Assembly: GCA_905205975.1 (NCBI GenBank)
Contig: CAJLFQ010000046.1
Span: 1-17,325, forward strand
DNA length: 17,325 nt
Reading direction: 5' to 3'
Origin: an uncultured Eubacteriales bacterium
Lineage (GTDB): Bacteria > Bacillota > Clostridia > Oscillospirales > QAMX01
Shown piece by piece: positions 7,468 to 13,074 of this stretch. The notes under the pieces are model-generated. The model searched no databases. It worked only from the letters and a program-made list of their open reading frames with translations, and was not told where the DNA came from. How positions within the stretch are numbered: the stretch's first letter is position 1; each line of letters starts with the position of its first letter. The translations under genes and the position numbers were made by a program.

Positions 7468-7521
7468 GAAACTGTTTTACGACCACCCGCTCTTCATGCA
7501 GAGGCGGCGTGATTTGCGGGG

Positions 7522-8361
7522 TTACCGGTCTTCTTCCGGGATCAGGGCTTCGATTTTATCGGCGGCCTCTTTCAGCGGCGTATCGTCGCAGAGTTCAATG
7601 CTGCCCACATCCCCCGCCGCCGTAATGGCAGGCCGGAACGGGATGCGGCCGAGCACTTCAAGACCATACGTTTTGGCAACTTCATCGAGGTGGCTTTCGC
7701 CGAACAGGTTGAACTTTTTGCCGCAGTCCGGGCATTCGGCATAGCTCATGTTTTCGACGATGCCCAGCACCGGAATGTCCATCAGCTGCGCCATTTTGAT
7801 CGCCTTTTCGACGATCATGGAGACCAGCTCCTGCGGGGTGGTGACGATGATGACGCCGTCCAGCGGAATCGACTGGAAAACCGTCAGCGGGACGTCGCCC
7901 GTTCCCGGCGGCATATCGACAAACATGAAGTCCACGTCGCCCCAGATCGTATCGGTCCAGAACTGTTTGACGACACCGGCAACAACCGGACCGCGCCAGA
8001 CGACAGGGTCGGTGTCGCTTTGCAGCAGCAGGTTGACGCTCATCACGCCGATGCCCGTTTTGCTGTGCGCCGGGTAAAGACCGGATTCATCGATGCCGGC
8101 TTTGTCATGGATGCCGAACATCCGCGGGATGGACGGACCGGTGATATCGCAGTCCATCACGGCTGTCCGGTATCCGCGGCGCTGCATGGAAACCGCCAGC
8201 ATGGATGTCACCAGCGATTTGCCGACGCCGCCTTTCCCGGAGATGACCGCGATCGTTTTTTTCACTTCGCTGAGTTCATTCGTCCGCGCTTTTTCCAGTG
8301 CGGCGCGTTCGCTGCAGTTCTGCCCGCAGCTCGAACAGTCATGCGTGCATTCTTCGCTCAT
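7522..8361 (-). CDS. mrp: Mrp/NBP35-type P-loop ATPase, iron-sulfur cluster carrier
   Basis: This 279-residue protein belongs to the Mrp/NBP35 (ApbC) family of deviant-Walker ATPases that bind and hand over Fe-S clusters in the cytosol. The N-terminus carries CTHDCSSCGQNC (Cys5, 9, 12, 16), the extra ferredoxin-like cluster site of NBP35-type members. The ATPase core starts with KKTIAVISGKGGVGKS, followed by DCDITGPSIPRMFG and DFMFVDMPPGTGD (Walker B region). The bridging-cluster CxxC appears as CPDC in SYAECPDCGKKFNLFG. The start at 8361 follows a GTGGAG site by 10 nt; an in-frame ATG at 8367, two codons upstream, is only 4 nt from it and cannot be excluded. It has its own promoter (8397-8425), divergent from the yfbR-like gene, and its own terminator, so it is likely monocistronic. 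Confidence 0.94.
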   Translation of the reverse strand: MSEECTHDCSSCGQNCSERAALEKARTNELSEVKKTIAVISGKGGVGKSLVTSMLAVSMQRRGYRTAVMDCDITGPSIPRMFGIHDKAGIDESGLYPAHSKTGIGVMSVNLLLQSDTDPVVWRGPVVAGVVKQFWTDTIWGDVDFMFVDMPPGTGDVPLTVFQSIPLDGVIIVTTPQELVSMIVEKAIKMAQLMDIPVLGIVENMSYAECPDCGKKFNLFGESHLDEVAKTYGLEVLGRIPFRPAITAAGDVGSIELCDDTPLKEAADKIEALIPEEDR

Positions 8362-8396
8362 TTGCATACATCTCCACTTGATTTCGTGATAGGCAT

Positions 8397-8425
8397 ATTG
8401 TACCATGCGGATTGACAAATGTCAA
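8397..8425 (-). promoter_or_regulatory. Promoter of mrp, sharing its -35 region with the divergent promoter
   Basis: On the minus strand TTGACA occupies 8425-8420 and TACAAT occupies 8402-8397 with a 17-bp spacer. Transcription would start near 8390, giving a leader of about 30 nt. The -35 hexamer is the right half of the palindrome TTGACAAATGTCAA at 8412-8425. Confidence 0.72.
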
Positions 8426-8440
8426 CCGCTCTGCTATAAT
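8412..8440 (+). promoter_or_regulatory. Consensus sigma-A promoter of the YfbR-like gene
   Basis: TTGACA at 8412-8417 and TATAAT at 8435-8440 match the full consensus with a 17-bp spacer. The start should be near 8447, giving a leader of about 50 nt. The -35 hexamer is the left half of the palindrome whose right half is the mrp -35. Confidence 0.85.
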
Positions 8441-8496
8441 GAGTCTGTCCGGTTCGATGGTTTCTCATCCGTCCGGCACACAAAAGGAGGGCTTTG

Positions 8497-9090
8497 ATGT
8501 CAGAAAGCAGTTTTTTTGCCTATATTGACCGGATGAAATACATCCGGCGCTGGGGGCTGATGCGGAGCAGCATGCCGGAAAACGTTCAGGAGCACAGCAT
8601 GCAGGTCGCCGTGCTGTCGCACGCGCTGGCCGTCATCGGCCGCGACATCTGCCGAAAACCGCTCGACCCCGCCCGGATTGCCGCCGCAGCCTTGTATCAC
8701 GACTGTTCGGAAATCTTCACGGGCGATCTGGCCACGCCGGTCAAATACAAAAATGACCGGCTTTCCGGCGCCTATAAAGAAGCGGAACTGGAGGCCAAGC
8801 GCAGCCTGTTTGACACGCTGCCTGAGGCGCTGAAGCCCGGCTTCTCCGAAGTTGTCTTCTTTGAAGAAGAACAGCCTGCCCTTTACCGCTATATCCGCGC
8901 CGCCGACAAGCTCTCCGCCTATATCCAGTGTCAGAATGAGCTGGCATCCGGCAACGGTGATTTCCGCCAGGCAGAGGCCACGCTGCGCGCGACGCTGGAC
9001 GCGATGGCCGCCGACATGGAAGAGCTGGACTATTTCCTGAAACATTTTATTGAGGGCTTCCGTCTGACGGTTGACGAATTGTCCCGGTAA
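8497..9090 (+). CDS. yfbR: YfbR-like HD-domain 5'-nucleotidase
   Basis: This 197-residue HD-superfamily phosphohydrolase resembles E. coli YfbR, which removes phosphate from deoxyribonucleoside 5'-monophosphates. The family signatures are present in order: RMKYIRRWGLMRSS, ENVQEHSMQVAVLSHALAVIG (first metal-binding His), YHDCSEIFTGDLATPVKY (the HD pair) and YIRAADKLSAYIQC (late metal-binding Asp). The length matches YfbR. ATG 8497 was chosen because AGGAGG at 8485-8490 is 6 nt upstream. It is driven by a consensus promoter and closed by a strong terminator, so it is monocistronic. The family is secure; the exact nucleotide preference is assumed from E. coli. Confidence 0.92.
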   Translation: MSESSFFAYIDRMKYIRRWGLMRSSMPENVQEHSMQVAVLSHALAVIGRDICRKPLDPARIAAAALYHDCSEIFTGDLATPVKYKNDRLSGAYKEAELEAKRSLFDTLPEALKPGFSEVVFFEEEQPALYRYIRAADKLSAYIQCQNELASGNGDFRQAEATLRATLDAMAADMEELDYFLKHFIEGFRLTVDELSR

Positions 9091-9123
9091 CGCTTCTTTT
9101 CTGCAAACCGGCAGCAGATATGA

Positions 9124-9172
9124 ACAGACCGGCCTGCTCCGCCCGATGGAGCTGGTCGGTCTGTCTGTTTTT
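9124..9172 (+). terminator. Strong rho-independent terminator of the YfbR-like gene
   Basis: Arms 9124-9140 and 9148-9164 form a 17-position stem with one G-U pair and one mismatch, a 7-base loop, and a T-rich tail ending in TTTTT at 9168-9172. The rest of the gene-free stretch 9091-9434 holds the promoter at 9280-9309 and an unexplained leader of about 120 nt. Confidence 0.88.
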
Positions 9173-9279
9173 GTCACTGTTTTCAGCGCTTTCTGTTTGA
9201 AAATCGGCTTTTCAAACATCATCTTTCTTTTTTGGTGATTGTGCACAAAAAAACGGTTTGATTTTGTTGATTCTGCCGA

Positions 9280-9309
9280 TTGACAGTGCAGGCGCGCATA
9301 TCGTATACT
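9280..9309 (+). promoter_or_regulatory. Promoter of the three-gene envelope operon
   Basis: TTGACA at 9280-9285 and TATACT at 9304-9309 lie 18 bp apart. The expected start near 9316 gives a leader of about 120 nt before the first gene. The leader contains a second AGGAGG at 9359-9364 without a well-spaced start codon. Confidence 0.7.
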
Positions 9310-9434
9310 GTTGGTGAGAGGATATCCCGATTTTCCTGTTGCTGAATTCAAACAAAGCAGGAGGTGGTGCCGCTGCATTTTGACCTGTTTCGCGCGCTTT
9401 TTCCTGAATGATTTTTTCAGAAAGGAGGTGCATC

Positions 9435-10169
9435 ATGGTGAAACGTTTGTTTTCTGCACTGCTCTGCGTTTTTCTCCTGTTGATTCCGGTGGCTGGCATC
9501 GAAATCCGCTCGCCCGGCGGCAGCCAGACGCTGAAGGAGCTTCAGACTTTCTGGGAGGAAAACGGATACCCGGACAACATCGCCTACCTGGAACGGCATA
9601 CCGAGGGCGGACTGAATACCGCCGGGAGCGATTACAGCAGGACGTCTGACGTCGAATACTGGACGGTCGGCGTTCTGGGCGATGTCAAGCCCGTCGAAGA
9701 GCTGCTGCGCGCGTCGATTTCCAACGACTGCGAGATCGCGTTTCAGCCGGCGCGGTACAGCCGGAATGAAATCCGCGCGCTCTACCCGGAAGTTGTCCGA
9801 CGCTACTGTCGGAACATCGGATGCAGTGCGGTTGTCATTTCGGGCGATCAGATCGTCGTTCGATTCAGCCCGCTTCTGATGGGGCTGTATCAAAAATCCG
9901 CCGCACGGGATTACGGCGGACGGGTGCGGTTTCAGTCCAGTTTGTCGTATCACTTCGAAGGATACGACGAAAACGGCAATTACATCCACGATTTTCTGCC
10001 CGATATGACGTTTGAGCTTTTTGCAGGCATTGCGCTTGTTCTGCTCATCCTGATTCTGCTGACCTTCGGCGTTCTTTCCCTGATTCGTCTTTTCCTGCGC
10101 CGGCGCAAACGGGCAGGCAAGCCATCACAGAAACTGCTTGATAAACTTCAGGGAGGTGAATCCCCGTGA
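9435..10169 (+). CDS. Unrecognised membrane-anchored secreted protein (operon gene 1)
   Basis: I do not recognise a family. The 244-residue product begins with a signal peptide (MVKRLFSALLCVFLLLIPVAG), followed by an outward domain of about 180 residues with segments such as TLKELQTFWEENGYPDNIAYLE and YWTVGVLGDVKPVEELLR. Near the C-terminus there is a hydrophobic helix (FAGIALVLLILILLTFGVL, about residues 198-216) and a very basic tail (RLFLRRRKRAGK), so the protein should be held by a C-terminal helix with its tail in the cytosol. Two cysteines near the middle of the outward domain (RYCRNIGC) could form a disulfide. ATG 9435 was chosen because AAAGGAGGTG at 9421-9430 is directly upstream; an in-frame ATG at 9408 precedes that site. 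It overlaps the next gene by four bases (GTGA), so the two are translationally coupled. Confidence 0.85.
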   Translation: MVKRLFSALLCVFLLLIPVAGIEIRSPGGSQTLKELQTFWEENGYPDNIAYLERHTEGGLNTAGSDYSRTSDVEYWTVGVLGDVKPVEELLRASISNDCEIAFQPARYSRNEIRALYPEVVRRYCRNIGCSAVVISGDQIVVRFSPLLMGLYQKSAARDYGGRVRFQSSLSYHFEGYDENGNYIHDFLPDMTFELFAGIALVLLILILLTFGVLSLIRLFLRRRKRAGKPSQKLLDKLQGGESP

Positions 10170-11173
10170 AGCACACGTTCCGGAACGCGTTTTTCATCAC
10201 GCTCGCCGTGTGGGCTGCGGCTGTTCTGATCGGCATGTTCTGCATTTCCACATGGGTGCGTCCGTCGGCGGAAGCCGTTTTGCAGGATTGGCAGAAGCCC
10301 TATGAATGCACCACGCAGGTCAAAAGGCTTTCGCCGCTGTATCTGACGCTTTTGAAGTGGAATCCGCCGATGCCGATTTCTGACGCAGAACGAACCGTCA
10401 CGGATGAAATGGTGACGGACGCCGTTCAAAATCTGCTGGAGCAGCACACCCGCTGGGAAACCGCTGCCGGCCGCACAAAAGTGCAATCCGGCGATTTCGT
10501 CCTGGCGGATTACATCGTTTCCGCTCAGGGGCAGGTTCTTTCGGTACATAACGATATCCGCATGGAAATCGGCGGTGACTTCTATGATCCCGCATTTACC
10601 AACCAGTTCATCGGCGTTTCAGTCGGACAGACCTTTGTCTTTCCCTATGAATCAGATGAACGCGGTTCTCTTGAAACATATGAAATCGAAGCCACCCTGT
10701 TGGATATTCAGGAGCAGCAGCTGCCTGAACTCACCGATTCGTTTGTATCGGACGCATTTGGCGTCGCCTCGGTTGACGCCCTGCGGGCACAGCTTCGTCA
10801 ACAGCTTCAGGCACAGAAAGAAGCAGAGGCGCAGCAGCGCTTCGTTCTGGATCTGTTTCAGCGCACGCTTGCAAACTGCGCCGACTACACCATTCATACC
10901 GGCGAACTGAACGATGCCGCAAGAAAACGGTATGATGCTGCGCTCGCGCTGTATGAGCCGTTTTTGAGTCCGCTGGACAAAGCGCGGCTTTACTTCGACT
11001 GTCAAACGGAGGTTCGGGATCAGATCATGCTCCGGCTGGCGGTTGATGCGATTGTGGAACGCGAATCGCTGTATCCGACCGCGGCGGAAATTGAAGCGGC
11101 TGGCGGCGAATTTGAGGCGCGGTATGAGAAGGCCGCGGCCTTCCTGCTCTCAAAGTGTGACAGCGGGGCGTAG
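10166..11173 (+). CDS. Membrane-anchored trigger-factor-like protein (PPIase plus chaperone arm)
   Basis: This 335-residue protein starts with a membrane segment (about residues 8-28, FFITLAVWAAAVLIGMFC) that should leave the rest outside the membrane. Residues about 100-180 resemble the FKBP-type peptidyl-prolyl isomerase domain of trigger factor: KVQSGDFVLADYIVSAQGQ, then FTNQFIGVSVGQTFVFPY and YEIEATLLDIQEQQLPEL. The next part, LTDSFVSDAFGVASVDALRAQLRQQL followed by a long helical region, matches the start of the trigger-factor C-terminal chaperone arm. There is no ribosome-binding domain. It may help fold proteins outside the membrane, plausibly its operon partners. The GTG start at 10166 overlaps the stop of the previous gene and follows a GGAGGTG site. 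The catalytic competence of the PPIase domain cannot be judged by eye. The membrane-anchored architecture is unusual for this family. Confidence 0.8.
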   Translation: MKHTFRNAFFITLAVWAAAVLIGMFCISTWVRPSAEAVLQDWQKPYECTTQVKRLSPLYLTLLKWNPPMPISDAERTVTDEMVTDAVQNLLEQHTRWETAAGRTKVQSGDFVLADYIVSAQGQVLSVHNDIRMEIGGDFYDPAFTNQFIGVSVGQTFVFPYESDERGSLETYEIEATLLDIQEQQLPELTDSFVSDAFGVASVDALRAQLRQQLQAQKEAEAQQRFVLDLFQRTLANCADYTIHTGELNDAARKRYDAALALYEPFLSPLDKARLYFDCQTEVRDQIMLRLAVDAIVERESLYPTAAEIEAAGGEFEARYEKAAAFLLSKCDSGA

Positions 11174-11238
11174 GCTTTTCGTCTGCATCCGTTTTCCGGC
11201 GTTATCCGCATCACTCCCACCCGTAAGGAGACGTTTTC

Positions 11239-11862
11239 ATGACCAAGCGACGCATCATCTGGCTGGCAGTTCTGCCGGTGCTGCTGCTGGCTGCATTTTT
11301 GACCATCAAGGTTGTCTACGAACGCGGCTGCACCATCGAACTGAAAGACATCCTGCTTCAGCGCTATGCGCAGTCCGACGTCGGCAGTGCGCTCATAGAG
11401 GAAGTCCCGCTCCGGCTGGAGCTGACGGTCAGCAAGCATCTGTTCAGCAGCCGGCTGGACATCGCCTGCACCGCCTATTTTGACGGCGATATCCAGGCGC
11501 CCGACGAATTATCCGGCTTCAGCTGGGCAGCTTTTGGCCAGCTGGTCAGCGAATGGCTCCGTGTGGGCGTCTCCATGAACACCCAACCCGACGGCCATGG
11601 ATTTCTCTGCGGCCATACGAATCCGCAGACGATTCATTGGTTCGCCAGCGCCAGCCTGCCTTTGAACGACACCGTGCCGCAGGTTCGGGCACGGCTGTCC
11701 ATCGACGCTCAAGGCGGCAGCAGTCACGGCTTCTCCGGTGAACCGCTCATGGATGAAGTCTCAGTCGACTTTGCCCCCGGCGACAGTGAAATCGCCTATT
11801 CAAACCGTTATCGCTGCGATCTGACCGTTTTGCGCGAGGCGCTTGCCCGCATCTGCGAATAG
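11239..11862 (+). CDS. Unrecognised membrane-anchored protein (operon gene 3)
   Basis: I do not recognise a family. The 207-residue product has one N-terminal membrane segment after a basic start (MTKRRIIWLAVLPVLLLAAF), with about 180 residues probably outside. That region reads as alternating beta-type sequence, for example VPLRLELTVSKHLFSSRLDIA, and WFASASLPLNDTVPQVRARLSI. Three cysteines are present before the last residues, plus one near the C-terminus. ATG 11239 follows a TAAGGAG ribosome site at 11224-11230. It lies 65 bp after the trigger-factor-like gene with no terminator seen between, and is followed 15 bp later by a strong terminator, so it closes the operon. Its shared topology with the other two products suggests a joint role at the outer face of the membrane. 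Confidence 0.8.
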   Translation: MTKRRIIWLAVLPVLLLAAFLTIKVVYERGCTIELKDILLQRYAQSDVGSALIEEVPLRLELTVSKHLFSSRLDIACTAYFDGDIQAPDELSGFSWAAFGQLVSEWLRVGVSMNTQPDGHGFLCGHTNPQTIHWFASASLPLNDTVPQVRARLSIDAQGGSSHGFSGEPLMDEVSVDFAPGDSEIAYSNRYRCDLTVLREALARICE

Positions 11863-11877
11863 ACCCAGCTGCTGAAA

Positions 11878-11911
11878 AGCACACCGAAAAAATCCTTCGG
11901 TGTGCTTTTTT
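11878..11911 (+). terminator. Rho-independent terminator of the envelope operon
   Basis: AGCACACCGAA (11878-11888) and TTCGGTGTGCT (11896-11906) form a perfect 11-bp stem with a 7-base loop, followed by a T-run to 11911. Confidence 0.9.
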
Positions 11912-11962
11912 CGCATTTGTTCGCATGGTGCGGGACTGTTTGCCCTTTTCGCGCAATCGCAC

Positions 11963-11991
11963 TTGACAAATCTGCTCAATCCTCGTATCAT
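11963..11991 (+). promoter_or_regulatory. Promoter of the flavodoxin-like gene
   Basis: TTGACA at 11963-11968 and TATCAT at 11986-11991 are 17 bp apart. The leader of about 145 nt begins with an inverted repeat, CACAACA (12007-12013) and TGTTGTG (12019-12025), close enough to the start of transcription to be an operator or a 5' hairpin. Confidence 0.65.
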
Positions 11992-12143
11992 ATACAATGC
12001 AAGTTGCACAACATGCGTTGTTGTGTTTCATCCGGATGTTTCTTTCTGCGGCCAGCCATTTTGACGGCAGAAACGGATTTGCGGCCGCGGGATGTTGGCA
12101 TGATGGAGTTGCTTCGTTTGAAGAAGAAAGGCTGGAAAACGAT

Positions 12144-12587
12144 ATGAAAACAGCGATTGTATATGTATCCACGCACCACGGAAATACCAAAAAGCTGGTC
12201 GATGCCATTGCCGCAGCAGATGACGTCACCGTTATCGACGCCTCTGCCGTTGAGACGGCTGACCTCAGCGGCTGTGACTGCATCGGTTTTGCTTCCGGCA
12301 TCGCCTTCGGAAAATACGCTCCGCAGCTGCTTCGATTCATGTCGCAGAATTTGCCGGAAGAAAAACGCGTCTTTTTCCTGCATACCGCCGGAAGCCCGCG
12401 TGAGAACCAGAATGCCGACGCCAAAGCCATTGCCAATGCAAAACGCTGCACCTGTCTGGGGACGTATTGCTGCAAAGGCTTCGATACCTATGGTCCGTTC
12501 AAACTGATCGGCGGCATCGCGAAGGGACATCCCACGCAGAAGGAAATCGCCGCCGCCGTGCAGTTTTACAAAAGCATCCTGTGTTAG
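12144..12587 (+). CDS. Flavodoxin-family protein
   Basis: This 147-residue protein should bind FMN and carry electrons in the cytosol. The N-terminus KTAIVYVSTHHGNTKKLVDAIA is the first strand and phosphate-binding loop of the flavodoxin fold. CDCIGFASGIAFGKYAPQL and KRVFFLHTAGSP are the second and third conserved segments, and an LGTYCCKGFDTYGP segment precedes the last helix, as in the flavodoxin-like flavoproteins common in Clostridia. ATG 12144 was chosen because the protein begins naturally there. The same frame stays open back to 11997, but that region lies at the very start of the transcript and does not resemble protein. The ribosome site is weak (GGAAA about 7 nt upstream). The redox partner is unknown. 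It is followed 7 bp later by a terminator shared with the convergent gene. Confidence 0.88.
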   Translation: MKTAIVYVSTHHGNTKKLVDAIAAADDVTVIDASAVETADLSGCDCIGFASGIAFGKYAPQLLRFMSQNLPEEKRVFFLHTAGSPRENQNADAKAIANAKRCTCLGTYCCKGFDTYGPFKLIGGIAKGHPTQKEIAAAVQFYKSILC

Positions 12588-12594
12588 ACGTTCA

Positions 12595-12632
12595 AAAGAC
12601 CGCCTGTTTCGGCTGAAACAGGCGGTCTTTTT
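12595..12632. terminator. Bidirectional terminator between convergent genes
   Basis: Arms 12595-12610 and 12615-12630 form a perfect 16-bp stem with a 4-base GGCT loop. On the plus strand it ends in a T-run to 12632; on the minus strand the A-run at 12594-12597 supplies T. It sits 7 bp after the flavodoxin-like gene and 12 bp after the holin-like gene, so it can serve both. Confidence 0.9.
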
Positions 12633-12644
12633 CGTTGGGGTGTT

Positions 12645-13019
12645 TTATCGATCGTCCAGCGTTGTGTTTGCGTTTTCGCCCTTTGTCTTTTTTGCAGATG
12701 CCGCTGTCTGCGTACACATGCAGTCTTTCAACTTACTCCCCTGTTTGAAGAGCTGATTTGCAAAAACGGCCGCTCCGGCGCAAAGAACGCCTTGTGTGAT
12801 GGCCGTGAAAATCGCGATCAGCCATGCGCGCAGACCGGTCAGTGAAAAGACTGCCAAAACATACAGCGATGCAAGGCTGACGCCGATGATACCCAGGCAG
12901 AGCGGAATGTTTTCATCCCGCAGAGTGGATTTTTTCAGCCATGTGCCGATGACATAGAGCACCGGCACAAGCGCCAGGAGCTCCGGGCGAATATACTGTG
13001 TGAAATAGGTTTCCGGCAT
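12645..13019 (-). CDS. Phage-type holin family small membrane protein
   Basis: This 124-residue protein has three to four hydrophobic segments: LLALVPVLYVIGTWL near the start, ENIPLCLGIIGVSLASLYVLAVF, AWLIAIFTAITQGVLCAGAAVF, and a charged tail rich in Lys and Asn. The pattern PELLALVPVLYVIGTWLKKS, then IPLCLGIIG, then FTAITQGVLCAGA, matches the phage holin group often found in Clostridia genomes (Hol44-like holin 5 superfamily, named from memory). Holins permeabilise the membrane to let lysins or other proteins out. ATG 13019 was chosen because a GGGAG site lies about 9 nt upstream; an ATG at 13025 is too close to it. The gene starts 55 bp after the collagen-like gene on the same strand, with no terminator seen between. 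No endolysin or other phage gene is nearby, so an export or surface role is possible. Confidence 0.78.
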   Translation of the reverse strand: MPETYFTQYIRPELLALVPVLYVIGTWLKKSTLRDENIPLCLGIIGVSLASLYVLAVFSLTGLRAWLIAIFTAITQGVLCAGAAVFANQLFKQGSKLKDCMCTQTAASAKKTKGENANTTLDDR

Positions 13020-13074
13020 GTTCATCGTCTCCCTCGGGTCAAGGTATGCGAAGCCTCCGGACCGCAGAACTGCA

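Larger units (their letters stand above)
7143..7506. repeat. 364-bp segment bounded by 37-bp imperfect inverted repeats (possible MITE or element remnant)
   Basis: The left end 7143-7179 and the reverse complement of the right end 7470-7506 have equal length (37 bp) and match at 29 positions. The match comprises a perfect 14-bp outer block (CGCCTCTGCATGAA against 7493-7506) and a perfect 12-bp inner block (CGTAAAACAGTT against 7470-7481), separated by a diverged 11-bp middle. Just inside each end lies a perfect hairpin: 12 bp at 7181-7210 and 11 bp at 7440-7467. The word ATGGAGCGTAT occurs at 7181-7191 and 7401-7411, and inverted at 7200-7210. The interior looks more AT-rich than the flanking genes. 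A minus-strand reading frame ending at 7295 (tail MTNDMKYHLAEQG) has no recognised family and no convincing ribosome site. No clear target-site duplication was seen. It occupies nearly all of the gene-free stretch 7129-7521. Confidence 0.5.

Noticed and set aside
7295..7486. Minus-strand 63-codon frame between the HAD gene and mrp
   Set aside because: No recognised family, no good ribosome site, and it runs through the mrp terminator stem. It may be a remnant inside the inverted-repeat segment, so it is only mentioned there.
9359..9411. Possible 14-codon leader peptide after AGGAGG (GTG at 9367 to TGA at 9411)
   Set aside because: The spacing from ribosome site to GTG is only 2 nt and the peptide shows no attenuator-type codon run.
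11997..12143. 49-codon N-terminal extension of the flavodoxin-like protein
   Set aside because: It would start at about the transcription start point, has no ribosome site, and flavodoxin-fold proteins begin at the MKTAIVYVS strand.
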